From: Isoetes taiwanensis
Taxonomy: Eukaryota > Streptophyta > Lycopodiopsida > Isoetales > Isoetaceae
Assembly: GCA_021234155.1 (NCBI GenBank)
Contig: JAJEKV010000021.1
Span: 14,197,760-14,261,759 of the forward strand
DNA length: 64,000 bases
Direction of reading: 5' to 3'
Positions 45,541-56,015 of this stretch are shown here, piece by piece. The position numbers and the translations under genes were made by a program. The stretch's first letter is position 1, and each line of letters begins with the position of its first letter. The notes beneath the pieces are model-generated. The model ran no database searches, had not been told where the DNA came from, and worked only from the letters and a program-made list of their open reading frames with translations.

Positions 45541-47399
45541 AAAAATTTAATACACCCCAAATGATAATACTTACTTCATTTCTTCGTCTTCAGCCATGTT
45601 GGGTATGGTGGCCCTGTTTATTCTTTGGCCATGTTGGGTGTGATGGTCCCGCTCATTCTTCGGCCTCCTACTCTTGTTGGGGCCACTTATTGACTTGGCT
45701 CTCATATTATTATCGCCTCGATTTGATCTTCCTACCATTTTGTGCATCTTTCCTAGTCCTCCTCTCCTTTTCCTACCTTTTGCTTCCATTTTCCCTTCCT
45801 CTTCCTTTGGTATGCCTCCTCCTCTACCTCCTCGATTTGCTCCTCCTGCTGGGCTCCTCTTATGCCACTTCTTCTTCTTTTGTGAAGATGCTGATCATGG
45901 ATGCCGACTCCCATTCCTCAGAGGAACTTCCAGAAGCTTGAGGCCTTGGTCCACCATGGTGTTGAGGGATTCATTGCACGAATCCGAGCTACTAGAGTCT
46001 CCGCCCCATCTGGATCGCTTTTTGAGTGGGAGTTGCTTGTTCGGCGAGGATACAATCTAGGAAGTTTAATGAATAGAGGGTACTTTTAAGGAGATTTTTA
46101 GTGGCCATTTTTCTTCAGTTTGAGACTGTGAGCTATTAATTGAAGTACTTTGTCTAATCACTTAAATATCTTGCAAAATTTACAACTAGTGTTCTTGTAC
46201 CTTCGCAGCATGATTCCATCCGACAGAATCACAGCAAAAAATTTTCATCCGACAAAATCTCCCGCTATAATTGCACAGTAAGTCAGCTACTGCGCCTTTT
46301 AAGCACAATGTTTTTGCTTGTTGCAATTCATCTAGTGGCGCTTGATCGGATTTTTAGTTTGCAATGATCAAAACCTGTCTCAATCCGACCACTATGGAAG
46401 TGGTTTGAACTGACTTCGAGCTGAATCGGCTGAGAACTCTCTAGCCTAAAACTCAGTGAAAAGTCCTATACGTGATTTTGTTGTTCCGTCGAACGAAATA
46501 ACGCTACAAATGTATCACACCATTAAGTGTAAAATTGATTTCACCTATTGTGGAGTGTCTTCCAGGATTCGAAATTGGGTGTTCCTCCCTTACATTTCTG
46601 GTTAGAATTGAAACAATCCGATTATTTTGGTAAAAATAAGTGGGTTTTAGTGTAAAGTCCCATAAGTTTATATAGGATTTAGAATGTAAGGCTAACTTTT
46701 GCAAGGCAAACTTGTTAGCTAGCTTAATTCAAGGGTGGAAATTAGGGGGGTTCCTCCCCAGAATATCCGATTAAAGTTGGAAATATCCGATTTGCTAAAG
46801 TAGATGTACGCAAATTTCTGGAAAAAAATTCATAAACATAGTGTTAAATCCAACAAATTAGAGGTATTTTTCTCAAAAATCTGGTAAGCATAAATAAAAG
46901 GCAGCATTTTTGCTGGTTAGTGCAAAATCTAAATTTGAGGCCTGGCTTAATTCCCAATTTCGAACCTAGGTCTTCTGGAATGGAAGCACTGCTTATTTTG
47001 CATGGAACATTGAATACGTTAAAAAGGGCCATGCTGACAACATTGGTTCACACTTTGAAAAGTGTCGGAGGAATACGAAACCCGATATCCGCCCTTTTTG
47101 TGCCTGGCTGTAGGTAAATCGCAACCGTCAAAGGTGGGTCACGTACGAGAAAATCGAATCCGTCGAAGCTTAGATACGGTGCTGACATGGCACTGTGACC
47201 TGGCAATGTACCATTGAGGAATCTGACACGCCAGTTTAGTACCGTACTACCGTACCCACATCTCTGAATTCGCGCGGTCAGAAAACGGACATGCCTCGTG
47301 GCATCAAGGGCCTCAATTCACTGAAGGACGATCTGGCAGATCCTCAACCACCCACGTTTCAAGTTAATCCCTACCGTCTACCGCTCGTGGCTAGCTATG
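45541..47399. other. Intergenic DNA upstream of the DUF7138 gene
   Basis: No supported gene. The part 45590-45900 is pyrimidine-rich on the plus strand and gives misleading long frames on both strands. A pair of similar words near 46215 and 46250 (catccgacagaatc and catccgacaaaatc) is seen. The last 300 bp should include the promoter of the downstream gene. Confidence 0.4.
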
Positions 47400-49700
47400 G
47401 CGGAGAGAGCTTGCTCTAGAAGTAGCTTTCTCCGCTTTAGTTTGGAGCTCTGGCCCTCTGATCTACATATTTCAAAGGATCAGCAAGCCGTGGCGCCGGA
47501 TCTGGGGCCTTCTGTGCCAGATCTTGTTGCCCCTTTGCCTTGATCGCCTTAACTCGTCGTTGATTCTTTTCTTTCGTGGCCCAGCACAAAATTTTGGTTC
47601 TTCTCTTCTTATGGTGGGTTTTGATCTTGCATACCACCGTTTCTTTGCCTTGGTTCTATCTGGATCGGGTCTACAAATTGCAGCCCGTTTGCCTACATCA
47701 GCTGATTTCTGTTCCCAAAGTTTCCTTGATGTTGGTCGGCCGCTTCGCCTCCAATTAGGGCACTGGATGAGTCCTCGCATTTGGAGTTTCTAAGATAGAT
47801 CTTGAAGTTCTTGCTTAGGAATGCCCGTTTTCTCCCTGGCTAATTGAAGATCGAGGTATGTAATCTTAATCTGTTTCTCCTTGACCGTTCCCTAAAAATT
47901 CTACATTTAGAATATCAATTTTAATGTCAATGGGATTTCTATCTTTTGTTCTTGAACGCCAGTCTTCTGCCGTTTATGATCTTATGTTTAGTTTTATATT
48001 TGGAACCCAAATTGTTGTGTAAATAATCAAGAATGGATGAAAATATGCAACTGCGAATCTTAATTTATTGGTTCATCCGTTGCAGAACGGCAACCCAACG
48101 GTTAGTGCAAATCAGTCATGCCGATGGAGAGTTTTGCAACGCCATATCCCGTAATCTTCTATGATGGAGTGCAAGAACAGGACAAGGGACATGTTGGAAT
48201 ACATTCTGTGCTCTCTTTCAAAAAATTCCAGGCTCATGTTAGCCGGCTCACTGGAGTACCTGCCAATCAGTTGTCTACAGTATTTGTATGTCGAAAGACC
48301 TTAAAGGATGCAGGGAAAAGGCAAAAGCTTCCTATAAACGAAACCACCAATTTCAACATAATTCTAAATCAGCATAATCCAAGCAAGGAAAGGGATTGCT
48401 ACTTTCTGGTATCTGTTAAGAAGTCTAAGAAGGAACGCAAGGGCAGCAGAAAGCGCAATGCAGAAGCAGAGAATATGGAAGATGATGATTCAAATAGCTC
48501 TTCTAGGGGGGATTCATCACCATCAGGTGAGAGGCCAAAATCATCCTTTGGTGAATCGTTTAGGCTAGAAGCTGGATCTCCAACTTCTATACTAGAGAGG
48601 CCTGTTTCTCCAGGGGAATATTCTCCTAAGCAACAAAATGATGCAGGTATGTTTTCTGATGGCAATGTTTGTGGTGGTCTTTTGGTGAATCCCATACAGG
48701 ATCAGAATTTGAGATCTGAGAGGGTAAGTGAACAAATTGTAGGAGGAATACAATCAGAATTAAATCGGCTAGCGGAACATAATGTCAACTCACAAGACAG
48801 GTTGAAATGGGAGAAGCAAATTGGGCAGGAATCTGTAATTCAACCATCTAAAGGATCTATTGATGGGGAGGCACAAAGTACTCATTTCATTCAACCTTAT
48901 GCAGAGACTGTTTATAGGGAAAGGTTGGCTGAATATGCAAAACAAAACATTGTAATACCATCACAGAGAACTGGTGTGCCTCTCATAGCCATAGCGAGTT
49001 CCGAAACCTTTCCGAGGCAAGTGTATGGGATCAACAGATCAGAAAATGGTGCAGCAACAGGAATGCATAGGAATACAGGTTTTCAACATGGCCAATTTCA
49101 AAGGGAGGTTGTTCAGGTGCAGCCCTTTAGGTCCTATTTTTGCACAGCTCAGGAATACAGGGAATTGGGAAGGGGTGTTAATGCAGAAGGCAATAAGAAA
49201 AAATTCTGCAGCGACTGCTCAATGTGCAAAGAAAGGAACATTAGACCGCCTCCATTTCATTGCTGCATAAATGACGCCATAACCAGTGGTTTTAGGGGTC
49301 CCTCTCCAGCTGGTCCCATTGAAAGGCCAGTTAAGCGTCAACTGAAAGCTGCTGCCTGACATTTTTTTTTTCTTGTTGATCAACTTGCTCTGCTTGTTTT
49401 CCAACAGGTCCTGGTCTATAGTGTATACATATATATTTGGTAAAGCAACCCTTAGATCGAAGCATCTAGATGCTTGTGAATAGTTCTAGTATATATGTTA
49501 ATAGAATCTGTTTGTTTTTTGTTTTGTTTAATGGTTGTGTCCCTGGATTTGTTTATGGGTTTTCTCAAAGATTTTGTATAGTTTTCCAGTTTCTTACTTG
49601 TGTTGTGGTGTATTTGAAAACCATATGTTTATAATGGCGTTGGATGTAATAACTGCCCATCTGTATTTGTCCTGTATTTGTCCGCTTGACATTTTGGATA
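47400..49700 (+). CDS. Plant-specific DUF7138 protein gene (CDS 48118-49359)
   Basis: The 413-residue protein starts MPMESFATPYPVIFYDGVQE. Its N-terminal domain (about residues 10-105) has LSFKKFQAHVSRLTGVPANQ, LSTVFVCRKTL and RDCYFLVSVKKSKKERKG, the pattern of plant DUF7138 proteins, whose function is not known. A basic segment that may be a nuclear signal follows, then a long Ser/Gln-rich disordered middle. The conserved C-terminal motif has CSDCSMCKERNIRPPPFHCC and AGPIERPVKRQ, with Cys/His spacing that may bind zinc. The 5' UTR has an intron (GAG|GTATGT at 47856 to TTGCAG at 48085). The reading frame is intact, unlike nearly everything around it, so this is the best candidate for a functional host gene here. 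UTR limits are approximate. Confidence 0.8.
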
Positions 49701-50556
49701 CTCTCATAAAAAGGTGAACCTAGTATAATCTATTTGGCAGTGACAGGCCAAAAACATGAGTTGCTGCTAGATCGTTGTTTTTTTTGCGTCCAGTTATATA
49801 TCATTTTTAATATAAGGCCGAAATTCCACTGTGACAGCTGAGATTCCACTAAATGGCTGTCGATTTGCATTGGGCTACCTGACTTCCACAAGCACAACAT
49901 GGTGCGTTCTATACTGCCATGTGTCGTTCTGCAATTTTGCATAATAATTGGTCGTATAAAATTTGTCTCAAAATTTTACCTCAAGGTTTTTGGTTTGCTT
50001 TCTGCTAAGTTTCTTGAATCATTCAGAAAGACAAATTGCTGCACAAAACCTATAGGTTCTTGTGGTACTTACCTTGACATAGTAGAACGGCATAGGGGAA
50101 GCCATTGGGGGCAGCCACGCGTGGATTTTGCAAATGGGGGCCTTGCTGTTCTACATTACAACTCCTCAAAATCTATCTCAATGTTCAAATTCCAAGGCAG
50201 TCAATAATCGCAAAATTCTATTGCAATAAACAACTCAAAATATGTTTCAATGTTCAAATTCCTAGGCAAATCAATGATTTCAAAATTCTATTACTCCTTT
50301 TGTGTCCTTTTGTATAGAGGAGCGGAAATGGGGGCTTCCCTTCCGCAACAGCGACAGCGACAGGGGCCTTGCGATTGGCGGCATCAGGGAGCGGGTCTCC
50401 CATTGTTGCGGAAAGGGAGCTCCCTTTTTTACAAAATGGAAGTCTGGGAGCCGTTTTTTAGCTTCAATCCCTGTTGTAATGGAGAACGGAATGGGGGAAG
50501 CCATTTTTGCTGCCCCCATGACCTGCAGAATCAGGGAGCGCTATTGAGGCGCGAAA
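49701..50556. other. Repeat-rich spacer before element B
   Basis: Near 50165-50290 a unit of about 70 bp with tcaatgttcaaattcc and caaaattctatt occurs twice. Between 50085 and 50515 the words agaacggcataggggaagcc and gagaacggaatgggggaagc are related direct copies flanking GC-rich DNA, suggesting a decayed element. No gene is seen. Confidence 0.45.
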
Positions 50557-51056
50557 ATGAACGAGACAGAGCAACGGTATCCTACCCATGATCAGGAATT
50601 GTTAGCCGTTGTCCGTGCCCTGCGAATATGGAGACACTACCTTCTTGGTAGAAGGTTCCAATTGGATACCGATCATCGAAGTCTCCGTTATTTATTCACC
50701 CAGCCAAATCTTAATCTCCGTCAAAGAAGATGGATGGAATTCTTGGAGGAGTATGATTTCGAGATTATGTACAAGCCTATGTGGTTGCGGATGCATTGTC
50801 ACGCCATCCCTTGATGACCCGCACCCATTGCAATGCCATTTCTACCCTTACCAGTGAGTTTGGCAAACAGATAGAGCAGACCTTGGCCACGGATCCGGAA
50901 TTGCGGACATTTGGGATAGTTTGGCTAAAGAAGCTTCAGACGGATCCGAAGCATGACGCTTTTCGTGCCTATAAGAAGGAGGGCAACTTATTGTATCACA
51001 AGGATAAGTTGTGTGTACCGGAGACTTCGAGAGTCACGGAAACTCATTCTTCATGA
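50557..51056 (+). pseudogene. Element B RNase H end and linker
   Basis: Two frames give [31 protein letters not shown], then MEFLEEYDFEIMYKP, and VADALSRHPLMTRTHCN in the next frame, followed by YKKEGNLLYHKDKLCV. A frameshift lies near 50780 (expected text YKPGKHNVVADALSRHP). It is the C-terminal half of RNase H plus the tether to integrase. Confidence 0.88.
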
Positions 51057-51840
51057 CACGCACAATAGCCCTATATTTGGACACGTAGGGTTTATGAAAA
51101 CCTACTTTAAGATTCGTTCCGGCTATTTCGGCCTTCTATGAAGAAGGACATTGCCGATACATTAGGCGGTGTCGGGTATGCCCGCCAGACTAAAAGCGAA
51201 CAGATTAAGAATCCCGGGTGAGCTACAACCTCCGGATGTGCCCAGCGCCAAATGGGAAGTAATAACCATGGATTTCATTGTGGGCTTTCCAAGAACTCTC
51301 CGAGGATATGATGCCTTAATGGTTGTGGTCGACAAATTGTCCAAAATGGCTCATTTCTTGCCATGCCGTACCACGGACACGACCTTTGATCTTTGCTACG
51401 CTTTTTCGCCAAGGAAATCTTGATTACACGGAAATGCCACGAGTAATTGTGTGGGATAGGGATCCCAAATTTGTGGCGCGTCTCGGAAAGATTTCTTTAC
51501 CACAATTCGGACCAAGCTTGCTATGAGCCACGACATATCATCCTCAAACGGATGGCCAAACAGAGCGGACCAATCGCATTATAGAGGATATGCTAAGAAG
51601 TTATGTGTGGAGTAAGCAATCACAATGGGGTGACTATATTTATCTGGTCGAAGTTTGCTTATAACAGCATGAAACAGGAATCTTCCAGGATGTCTCCCTT
51701 TATGATAAATTATGGTTACCAATGCCTCACCCCAGATACATGGCATAACCCCGTCTCTAAAGTAGAGGTTTCTCAACAACTTCTCTTAGAGATGCAAGCG
51801 CTGGTCGAAGAAGTTCGTGGTTATTTATTAGCTGCACGCA
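51057..51840 (+). pseudogene. Element B integrase core, frameshifted
   Basis: Fragments in three frames cover the integrase: LHDTHNSPIFGHVGFMKTYF, then WEVITMDFIVGFPRTLRGYD with the first Asp, RVIVWDRDPKF with the second Asp, and the Glu region near 51560 in a broken frame. At least three frameshifts and one stop are present. Confidence 0.85.
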
Positions 51841-52400
51841 GTCGTCAGAAGAGTGTGGCCGACAAACACAGAACCCCACGCATTTTCCAGGTGGGCGACT
51901 CGGTTTGGCTTAAGATTAAAGTGAAACAAGCAAAGCTTAAGATTGGCAACTGCAAGAAGTTGGCACCCAGATGGGCTGGACCGTTCAAGATAATTGACCG
52001 TGTTGGAGAGCAGGCATATCGCTTGGATTTGCCGCCCCGCTTGAAAATCCATAAAGTCTTTCACGTGAGTCTTCTCAAGCAACACACCCCTGATCCAGAG
52101 GAGGTTTTAGACACCCCAACCCTCCTAGAAATGACGGAGGAGCAACTCGCGATAGTCCCTGAAGCTCTTCTTGATCGAGCTTACAAACAAACCAGAAGGA
52201 CTCAAATGTTGCAATACTTGGTTAAGTGGAAACACTTACCAGTTGAGGATGCTACGTGGGTGATGAAGATAGACCTTGACAAGCACTATCCGGACTTCAT
52301 GCGGGAATCTCAAGGCCGCACCATCAACGATGCGATCAACCCCGCTTCCGGCGGTAAGTGCAAGACTTGTGTCGCCAAGAAGTATGTGGAACAGGAGTAG
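51841..52400 (+). pseudogene. Element B integrase C-terminus and chromodomain
   Basis: The frame 51603-52400 is open for 265 codons. It carries SVWLKIKVKQAKLKIG, KLAPRWAGPFKIIDRVGE and LKIHKVFHVSLLKQH, then the chromodomain VPEALLDRAYKQTRRTQML, YLVKWKHLPVEDATWV. Compared with element A there are few amino-acid differences, showing that the two belong to one family. Confidence 0.9.
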
Positions 52401-52898
52401 ATGCATCATAATTGATAATAGTTACCAATGATGGGATCACCTTCGTGCTCCCTAGGACGTGGTGTACTGTCAATGTGGACATGACCATGTAGTATAGTTT
52501 TTATTTATTTCTTTCATTTTTTATATAGGGGGTGGTCCCTTTAACCACAACCTACTTACACTATCTACATACTGATGTATTGACATGTGCAGGCCAGTAA
52601 GCAGTACGTGACCTGCCCATGTATAGAGGGTTGCTGATGACCCGATTTGTCTACTTTTATTTTGTCTACATGTTTTTGTTCTTGTGCTACTCTGATGTTG
52701 ATATTGGACTTCGGTCCTTGAACTTTTTACACTGTCATAATCATATGCAATGCACCTAGGTGCTTAAACTGTTTTAAACTTTAAAGTTTTAATATATTAT
52801 CTTCGAAAATAAGGAATTACCTTCCTTCATAATGTGTTTTGCTATAATTCTATCTAAACCCAATGCTGAGGACATCATTAATTCTAAGGAGGGGAGAA
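52401..52898 (+). other. Element B 3' untranslated region with polypurine tract
   Basis: Noncoding and homologous to 175-667 in element A. The end aaggaggggagaa (52886-52898) directly before the LTR is the polypurine tract that primes plus-strand synthesis. Confidence 0.85.
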
Positions 52899-54484
52899 TG
52901 TGACGTTCCAAGTATTTATACGGTATACGTATAAATATATTGACACATCACCCGGTATAGATACACCACTATGGGGTATGTTGACCTAGGGGGTTGGCCA
53001 CAATGGATTTAATTAGCTATGCTAACTTAATTATAAAGGATAATTACCTAAATACTTGCTATTAAGACACCTAATGGTGGGAAGGCGCCATTTGGCATGA
53101 CTGGTGGCTAGCATGGGGTTTTAAACCAAGCCACCAAGTGAGTGGCGCCACCCCAATCTCACCCCCAAATTGACCCAACCAGCACCGGGGAAGCGGCTAA
53201 AGCGCTGGGGCCAGTTCTTGAACCTCGCCAATCGCCAAGACACCCTTTTTAACCGCTGCTCGCCACCCCAAAGACAAAGACTATGGAGGCACCCCTTGAC
53301 AACGGCTCTAAGCCAAAACACTTTGGTCGATGGTAGTTTAATTTGCAATTTGTAGAATAATACTTTGGTGTTCTTGTCGACTAGCTTTGGTTCAGATTAA
53401 CCCTTCTTTGGTAACTAGGAATATTGTTCAATTATGAATGATGCTCATTATGGAATGGTCGATGTCTCTATGAGTTAGTTCAGTAATTTCCAAAGCTTGA
53501 GGGGTTACTTGTGGGGGTAGAGGCCTCGAGCTCAAGTATAGAATGCTCCTAGTACTTCCTTAAATGCCCTACTAGTTTCGGCCTGTGCACAAGAGCCCAC
53601 GGGTCATAGGCGCTATGGTGCGGCTTAGCACCGGACAAGGGGCCTTAATGGTGAAGTAGGGGGTGGGGTCTTGCACGAGCATAAAAGGCTCCACGAGACT
53701 CCTACAGTGGGCTAGGCACGATGGCCGGTCACGTGGAGGGCCGGGTATGGGTGGGACCTCCACGGGTGTAGTGGTGTGACCCGTATGGGGCACCATGCAC
53801 TTTGAGTAGAATTAGGGTGAGTAAGTCAAATGCGGATCGCGGGGGTCGTGATGCGGCACGTATTCTCTAGCTCACCCACGACACCACTTGTGATCTGGAA
53901 GGGGCGCCTCCCCAGAGCCTGCCTCATCGGACCGGTGTCATGAACACGGAGTAGGCTCAAAGGGTGATCCCTAGAGTCTCGTCTGGGAAGGAAGGGCCAT
54001 AGCGTGACTCGACCCATCCGCAAAGTGTTATTACCGGGAGGGGCGGATGGAGTGGACAACCCTAGCCGATGTTCTATGCCGGTAGCGCCATGCCAAGATT
54101 CGATTCTGCCGATCTCCACGAGACCCGGTGATCGATCGCTCCCCCACTAGAGTCTGAGCCGGGGTAGAACCTGGGTTCTGGGTGTTTTCTTAGTCTTAGA
54201 TGCATACTCTTGCCGTTGGTATTTGGATGGATGTGCCACCCTTCGAGGTGGTTATTTATATGTGATTTATGCTGTGTGCTAACCCTTGTATTCATGCTTC
54301 CGCGACGTAGGCGCCCATCGAAGGCGTGGGCCGAATGACCCCTCCGTGTCCTTCACCTGAGCGTCTCTACGTAGACGGCCCGGGTTAGATGGAGGGCCCT
54401 GCTCCTGGCGCGACGGTCGCCATGGGAGGGGAAAGTCCCCGTATGTATACGACCGGGGGTCGTATATATTCAGGGAGCGTCACA
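52899..54484 (+). repeat. Complete LTR of element B (1,586 bp)
   Basis: It starts TGTGACGTTCC and ends GGGAGCGTCACA, with the same terminal inverted repeat and overall sequence as the LTR at 31295-32844 in opposite orientation. Open frames within it have no coding support. Confidence 0.92.
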
Positions 54485-55535
54485 AAAGCCACAACAAACA
54501 TATTTTAGTAGTAGATCCCATCGATCCGAGACATCGGATCGCCATTCTAGAATGGGACGAGCATGCATGTTTTGCATGCATGCGGGCGGCGCATGCCCGT
54601 TCTGGTTGGGAGTTCGCTATTTTAGGCGCGTTTCTGCATCAACGTTTCATCGGCGCTTCCTCTTCTCTCTCAGCAGTACCTATTTCTCGTTGAATTGTTT
54701 TCCAGGCAGGGGAGGGGCTTCTTCCTGCTTGGTTTGGCCAATTTGGCGTTTCTTTCATGCTGTCCTTTTCCGGCCTTTAGCCTTCGTCCTCGATCCTAGT
54801 TTGTAAGGAAGTCCTTTGGTATTCGGGCAGTTTGTTGGTTTCATGCGTCCCATTCTAGAATCCCATCGATCCGAGACATCGGATCGCCATTCTAGAATGG
54901 GACGAGCATGCATGTTTTGCATGCATGCGGGCGGCGATGCCGTTACGGTTGGGAGTTCGCTATTTTAGGGCGTTTACGCATCAACGTCTCATCGGCGCTT
55001 CCTCTTCTCTCTCAGCAGTACCTATTTCTCTTTGAACCCACCCTCCCCCCCTTCTTTGTTTATTATGTTTGTCGCGTGGCACGTGCGTAATCAGCCCCTC
55101 CACTCTGGGAGGTTTGTTTTGTTTTGTTTTTTTGGTGTTGGTGATGTGCAGGTGCAGGTTGGCGAGCGGTATCTGTTTCGACTTCTCCATTCGTGGGTTT
55201 TTGGGAGCGATTTCTCTGCCTTGCGTTTGTCTAAGCCCCTTGCCGAAGGTTTATCACTAGGGTTTTTCCTCGAAAACCCGAAAGGGCAGGGTTTTTTAAT
55301 CCCGGTGATAAGCTTTCGGCAGGTACACCAACCAAACATCTGTTAGCATTGTATTTTTGGGGTCCAAATGATATAATTGGATTTTCCCTTTATTGTTCGT
55401 GGGTAGTTCGCATGTGTGCGGCTACCCACTATCCACCATTGTAGAAAATCTGCTGAGATGAATGAGAAGCCTATCGGGCGGTTTGTTGGTTTTATGCGAG
55501 TCCCATTCTAGAATTACCTTATGTGCACATGAGAG
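54485..55535. repeat. Duplicated palindrome-rich DNA (54515-54694 and 54860-55037)
   Basis: A block of about 180 bp occurs twice in direct orientation, 345 bp apart. It begins atcccatcgatccgagacat, contains the palindromes gatccgagacatcggatc and ccattctagaatgg, and the word gcatgcatgttttgcatgca. Further cccattctagaat words lie at 54848 and 55501. The structure suggests two overlapping copies of a small element with cccattctagaat ends. Short frames here show no known protein. Confidence 0.7.
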
Positions 55536-55689
55536 GGATAACGGCCTAACCTGAGTGTATCATGCTAAAAAAAAATTGAGGGCCATTTTGTGCACGGCCA
55601 AAATGTCTCGGGCGGAGACATTTTGACCATGCACAAAATGGCCCTCAATTTTTTTTTAGCATAATACACGAGGGAGAAGGCCGTTATCC
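55536..55689. repeat. Long inverted repeat (hairpin of 154 bp)
   Basis: Two arms of 54 bases (55555-55608 and 55616-55669) are nearly perfect reverse complements around the loop cgggcgg. An outer pair, ggataacggcct and aggccgttatcc, extends the symmetry. The arms contain gagggccattttgtgca. It resembles a foldback MITE; a hairpin RNA precursor is another possibility. Confidence 0.85.
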
Positions 55690-56008
55690 GCCTTAACAAA
55701 CAAATCCTGTGCGTTTACCTTTGGATCTGGAAACGATGTAGGCGCCTCAGATCTGGCAAGGGATGTAGGTTGGCCAGGATGCCAGATGCCGAATGCCAGG
55801 TGCCGGATGTGAGCTTTTGATTCCTTTTTTAGAGGAAGATTGATGCCGAAGACTCCCCTATTCCATTTTTTTTCCAGTTCTTGGAGCGATTTTGGGTTTT
55901 TGAGCCCAGTTTTGGCGATTTGTGTAAGTTTTGGCTCCATTTTCATAATCTTTAACTGTTTTTCGTAGTTCTAGAGTAGACTTTAACATTCTTATGTGCT
56001 TGGTGCAG
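55690..56008. other. Upstream region of the tyrosine recombinase gene
   Basis: No coding sequence is supported. It probably contains the promoter and a 5'-UTR intron, because an acceptor-like sequence ending ttggtgcag lies at about 56009, just before the start codon at 56016. Confidence 0.5.
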
Positions 56009-56015
56009 GTCTAGG

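Larger units (their letters stand above)
50557..54484 (+). mobile_element. Element B: 5'-truncated chromovirus related to element A
   Basis: Plus-strand sequence starts abruptly within RNase H at 50557 and runs through integrase, chromodomain, a 3' untranslated part and one LTR (52899-54484). The encoded text is close to element A ([19 protein letters not shown] occurs in both). Gag, protease, RT and the accessory histone-like genes are missing, so it cannot tell whether its parent carried them. Confidence 0.9.

Noticed and set aside
45522-46060. Membrane-like Leu/Pro/Phe-rich proteins
   Set aside because: Overlapping frames of a pyrimidine-rich tract with no conserved motif and no start context.
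52899-54484. Coding regions inside the LTR of element B
   Set aside because: Short frames on both strands lie inside an LTR defined by its ends and by similarity to the LTR of element A.
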